Source: CANLWN01 sp039815505 (GTDB lineage: Bacteria; Bacteroidota; Bacteroidia; Flavobacteriales; Flavobacteriaceae). Taken from it: a stretch of 6,274 bases of DNA. Location of the stretch: NCBI GenBank assembly GCA_039815505.1, contig JBCBZE010000205.1, forward strand, positions 1-6,274. Direction: 5' to 3'. A model generated the notes under the pieces. The model searched no databases. It saw nothing but the letters and a program-made list of their open reading frames with translations, and had not been told where the DNA came from. Below, one piece after another: positions 4,678-6,274 of this stretch. The position numbers and the translations under genes were made by a program. The stretch's first letter is position 1. Every line of letters starts with the position of its first letter.

Positions 4678-6144
4678 CTATTTTAAATTGATAGTTCCCA
4701 GCGGTTTATCTAAATACATATTGTCTTTGAGTGGGGTAAACATTCTGGAATTGGTTATTGTTTTAGCTGGTATTTTGACCGTAAAATCCCTTTTCGCAGC
4801 TATCCCTGTAATTTCCTGAATAGCTCTTGCCAATAGTGGTTCGTTCATATCTCCCAGTACCCCTAAATTGGCCAAATCCTCTTCTAGTTCTACATCCGGG
4901 GCAAATCCATCCGTATAATCCAAAAAGCCTACAGAGTTTTCATTTCTTCCTACCAAAGGTTGTATGGCCCAATCATTATCAGGGTTAATTTGGTTTTCCC
5001 TGCTGGGGGAATAGATATAGTCATTATCGGAATCGTCTACCATGGTAATTGAGAATTCATTTTTACCGGTTGTCGTCTCTCCGATTAAAATTACATCTAT
5101 ATATGGATTTAAACCATTGATGACCAATTCGCTTGACGAAGCGGTGCTATTGGAAGTAATAATGAATACCCTATTGAGGTTCAACGTATTTATTGGAGTT
5201 CCGGCGCCCGTGGTGGCCGCAAAAAAATCGTCCAACTGTTCCGAGCTCAATTGAGGTTGTATTTTGTCGTTCCAGCGCTGGCGAAGGTATAGATCGTTGG
5301 TATTTGTACCGTAGATCATACTTGACAATAATCGTGATGAATTTACGGATCCACCTGGATTGTATCGAAAATCCAATACCAAGTCGGTTACATTAGCTGC
5401 CGTCAGTTGCCCAAAGGCTGCATTCAATTCCTCATCAAACTCGTTGGTAAATCTATTATACATTAAGTAACCGATGGTCTGCCCGCTAACGTTGTAAGAC
5501 TCGGTTATAAATACAGGATTTTCCACCAAGCCTTCTTGTTTGGTCAATGTAACTTCCCTATCATTAGGCGTAACGGAAGTTGCATCGATATCGGCCATAT
5601 TAAGGGTATAGGTATCGTTTTCCCCGAAAAGAAGACCACTGAAGTTATCAACGGTCAATGTCTGTCCATCCACACCAACAAAAATGTCTCCCCTGGCAAT
5701 ATCCTTTGTAGAAGCATCGGAATTGGGCACTATATACTGTACATAACCAAAAACATCGTCACTGCCCGAAAATCGTACGAGACCAAATTCCAGTCCGTTA
5801 CTTTTGGAAATTCCTGAGAAATTTTGGGTAAGCTCCCTGAAATCCTCGCTGAGGAAACTAAAACGATCATCGGTAAAAACCAATTGATCAAAGAAAAAAT
5901 CCGAAGGATTTGATTGGGATTGTAAGAATTGCGTATAAGACTCATCGGTAGCAAAGGCATCATCGGCCAAATTGTCAACGGATGCTTGCCAAAAATACCA
6001 AAGGTTCATGGAACGCCACATAAAATTTTGAACCGTAACATCCGTGGAGGTGGGATTGGGCCCGCCTGAATTTAAATCATCATCATCGCTGCAGCTCACA
6101 TAAAATAGGCTTAGACCTAAAAATAACAATACATACTTTTTCAT
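4678..6144 (-). CDS. S41-family (C-terminal processing-type) peptidase lipoprotein with PDZ-like domain
   Basis: This 488-residue protein begins with a lipoprotein signal, with the lipidated Cys at 18 (F-Y-V-S-C). The following S-D-D-D-D matches the Bacteroidota lipoprotein export signal, so it is probably displayed on the cell surface. Residues about 35-105 form an N-terminal helical region (W-R-S-M-N-L-W-Y-F-W), about 115-205 a PDZ-like domain (D-I-A-R-G-D-I-F-V-G-V-D-G-Q at 148-161), and about 222-420 the S41 peptidase core. The core holds G-Y-L-M-Y-N at 225-230, D-L-V-L-D-F-R-Y-N-P-G-G at 254-265, the nucleophile region S-T-A-S-S-S-E-L-V at 333-341 and G-E-T-T-T-G-K-N at 355-362. By spacing against E. 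coli Prc (Ser430, Lys455), Ser336 and Lys361 are the catalytic dyad. The position of Prc Gln459 is Ser365 here. ATG at 6142-6144 has an AT-rich upstream and no Shine-Dalgarno. Substrate is unknown, and the convergent orientation gives no evidence of a role in B12 uptake. Confidence 0.9.
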   Translation of the reverse strand: MKKYVLLFLGLSLFYVSCSDDDDLNSGGPNPTSTDVTVQNFMWRSMNLWYFWQASVDNLADDAFATDESYTQFLQSQSNPSDFFFDQLVFTDDRFSFLSEDFRELTQNFSGISKSNGLEFGLVRFSGSDDVFGYVQYIVPNSDASTKDIARGDIFVGVDGQTLTVDNFSGLLFGENDTYTLNMADIDATSVTPNDREVTLTKQEGLVENPVFITESYNVSGQTIGYLMYNRFTNEFDEELNAAFGQLTAANVTDLVLDFRYNPGGSVNSSRLLSSMIYGTNTNDLYLRQRWNDKIQPQLSSEQLDDFFAATTGAGTPINTLNLNRVFIITSNSTASSSELVINGLNPYIDVILIGETTTGKNEFSITMVDDSDNDYIYSPSRENQINPDNDWAIQPLVGRNENSVGFLDYTDGFAPDVELEEDLANLGVLGDMNEPLLARAIQEITGIAAKRDFTVKIPAKTITNSRMFTPLKDNMYLDKPLGTINLK

Positions 6145-6153
6145 AGTTGTTTT

Positions 6154-6273
6154 TTATTTACATCTTTTTTCGATAAGTTCACCAATTATCGTTCCAAGAA
6201 TTTTGATAATTATGGGGCTAACCATTAATTTTCTTTCATATGAACATAAAACCAGCTGTACGGTTAGTTCACG
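6154..6273 (-). CDS. Possible C-terminal end of an upstream leftward gene (partial)
   Basis: Reading leftward from the right edge, one frame stays open for 39 codons and ends at TAA (6154-6156), only 9 bp before the start codon of the S41 lipoprotein gene. The C-terminal residues (I-L-G-T-I-I-G-E-L-I-E-K-R-C-K) look like an amphipathic helix. If real, the two genes would form an operon. The frame is short enough in AT-rich DNA to be chance, no family is recognised, and short open frames also run off the edge on the plus strand (from ATG at 6212 and at 6240). Confidence 0.3.
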   Translation of the reverse strand, partial: RELTVQLVLCSYERKLMVSPIIIKILGTIIGELIEKRCK

Positions 6274-6274
6274 A

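Noticed and set aside
1..6274. CRISPR arrays, insertion sequences, tRNA or rRNA genes
   Set aside because: No regularly spaced direct repeats, transposase-like reading frames, terminal inverted repeats or tRNA-like cloverleaf sequences were seen.

Overview
The window looks like a vitamin B12 (cobalamin) uptake locus from a marine-type flavobacterium (Bacteroidota, probably Flavobacteriaceae). The lineage call rests on four things seen directly: AT-rich DNA with no clear Shine-Dalgarno sites, a near-consensus Bacteroidota promoter (TTTG, 18 nt, TAnnTTTG) in front of the binding-protein gene, a lipoprotein carrying a Cys-Ser-Asp-Asp-Asp-Asp surface-export signal, and protein sequences of flavobacterial character. 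Genus cannot be decided from the window.

Layout, left to right. Positions 1-28 hold the first codons of a leftward ABC-transporter ATPase gene, cut off by the window edge. Positions 127-1158 (minus) encode a FecCD/BtuC-type permease, and 1159-2304 (minus) a BtuF-like substrate-binding lipoprotein. The stop codon of the second directly abuts the start codon of the first, so they form a btuF-btuC-(btuD) operon read leftward. The 445-bp divergent intergenic region (2305-2749) holds a leftward promoter and, on the plus strand, a full cobalamin riboswitch (about 2387-2701). The riboswitch lies in the leader of a btuB-like TonB-dependent outer-membrane receptor (2750-4615, plus). An 18-bp perfect inverted repeat (4623-4666) separates this gene from a convergent gene (4678-6144, minus) for a surface-type lipoprotein with PDZ-like and S41 peptidase domains. 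The last 130 bases may carry the C-terminal end of another leftward gene.

How the genes work together: the BtuB-like receptor takes cobalamin across the outer membrane using TonB energy, the BtuF-like lipoprotein binds it in the periplasm, and the BtuC-BtuD ABC transporter moves it across the inner membrane. Cobalamin would then bind the riboswitch and lower btuB expression. Only btuB lies downstream of the riboswitch; the btuFCD operon is transcribed away from it. The S41 lipoprotein has no evident link to B12.

No wholly new system was found. The most unusual material is in the riboswitch: an approximately 90-nt structured insertion in its P4 arm, two palindromic peripheral arms, and a visible L5-L13 kissing-loop complement. 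The transport operon also appears to use non-ATG start codons in every gene visible.
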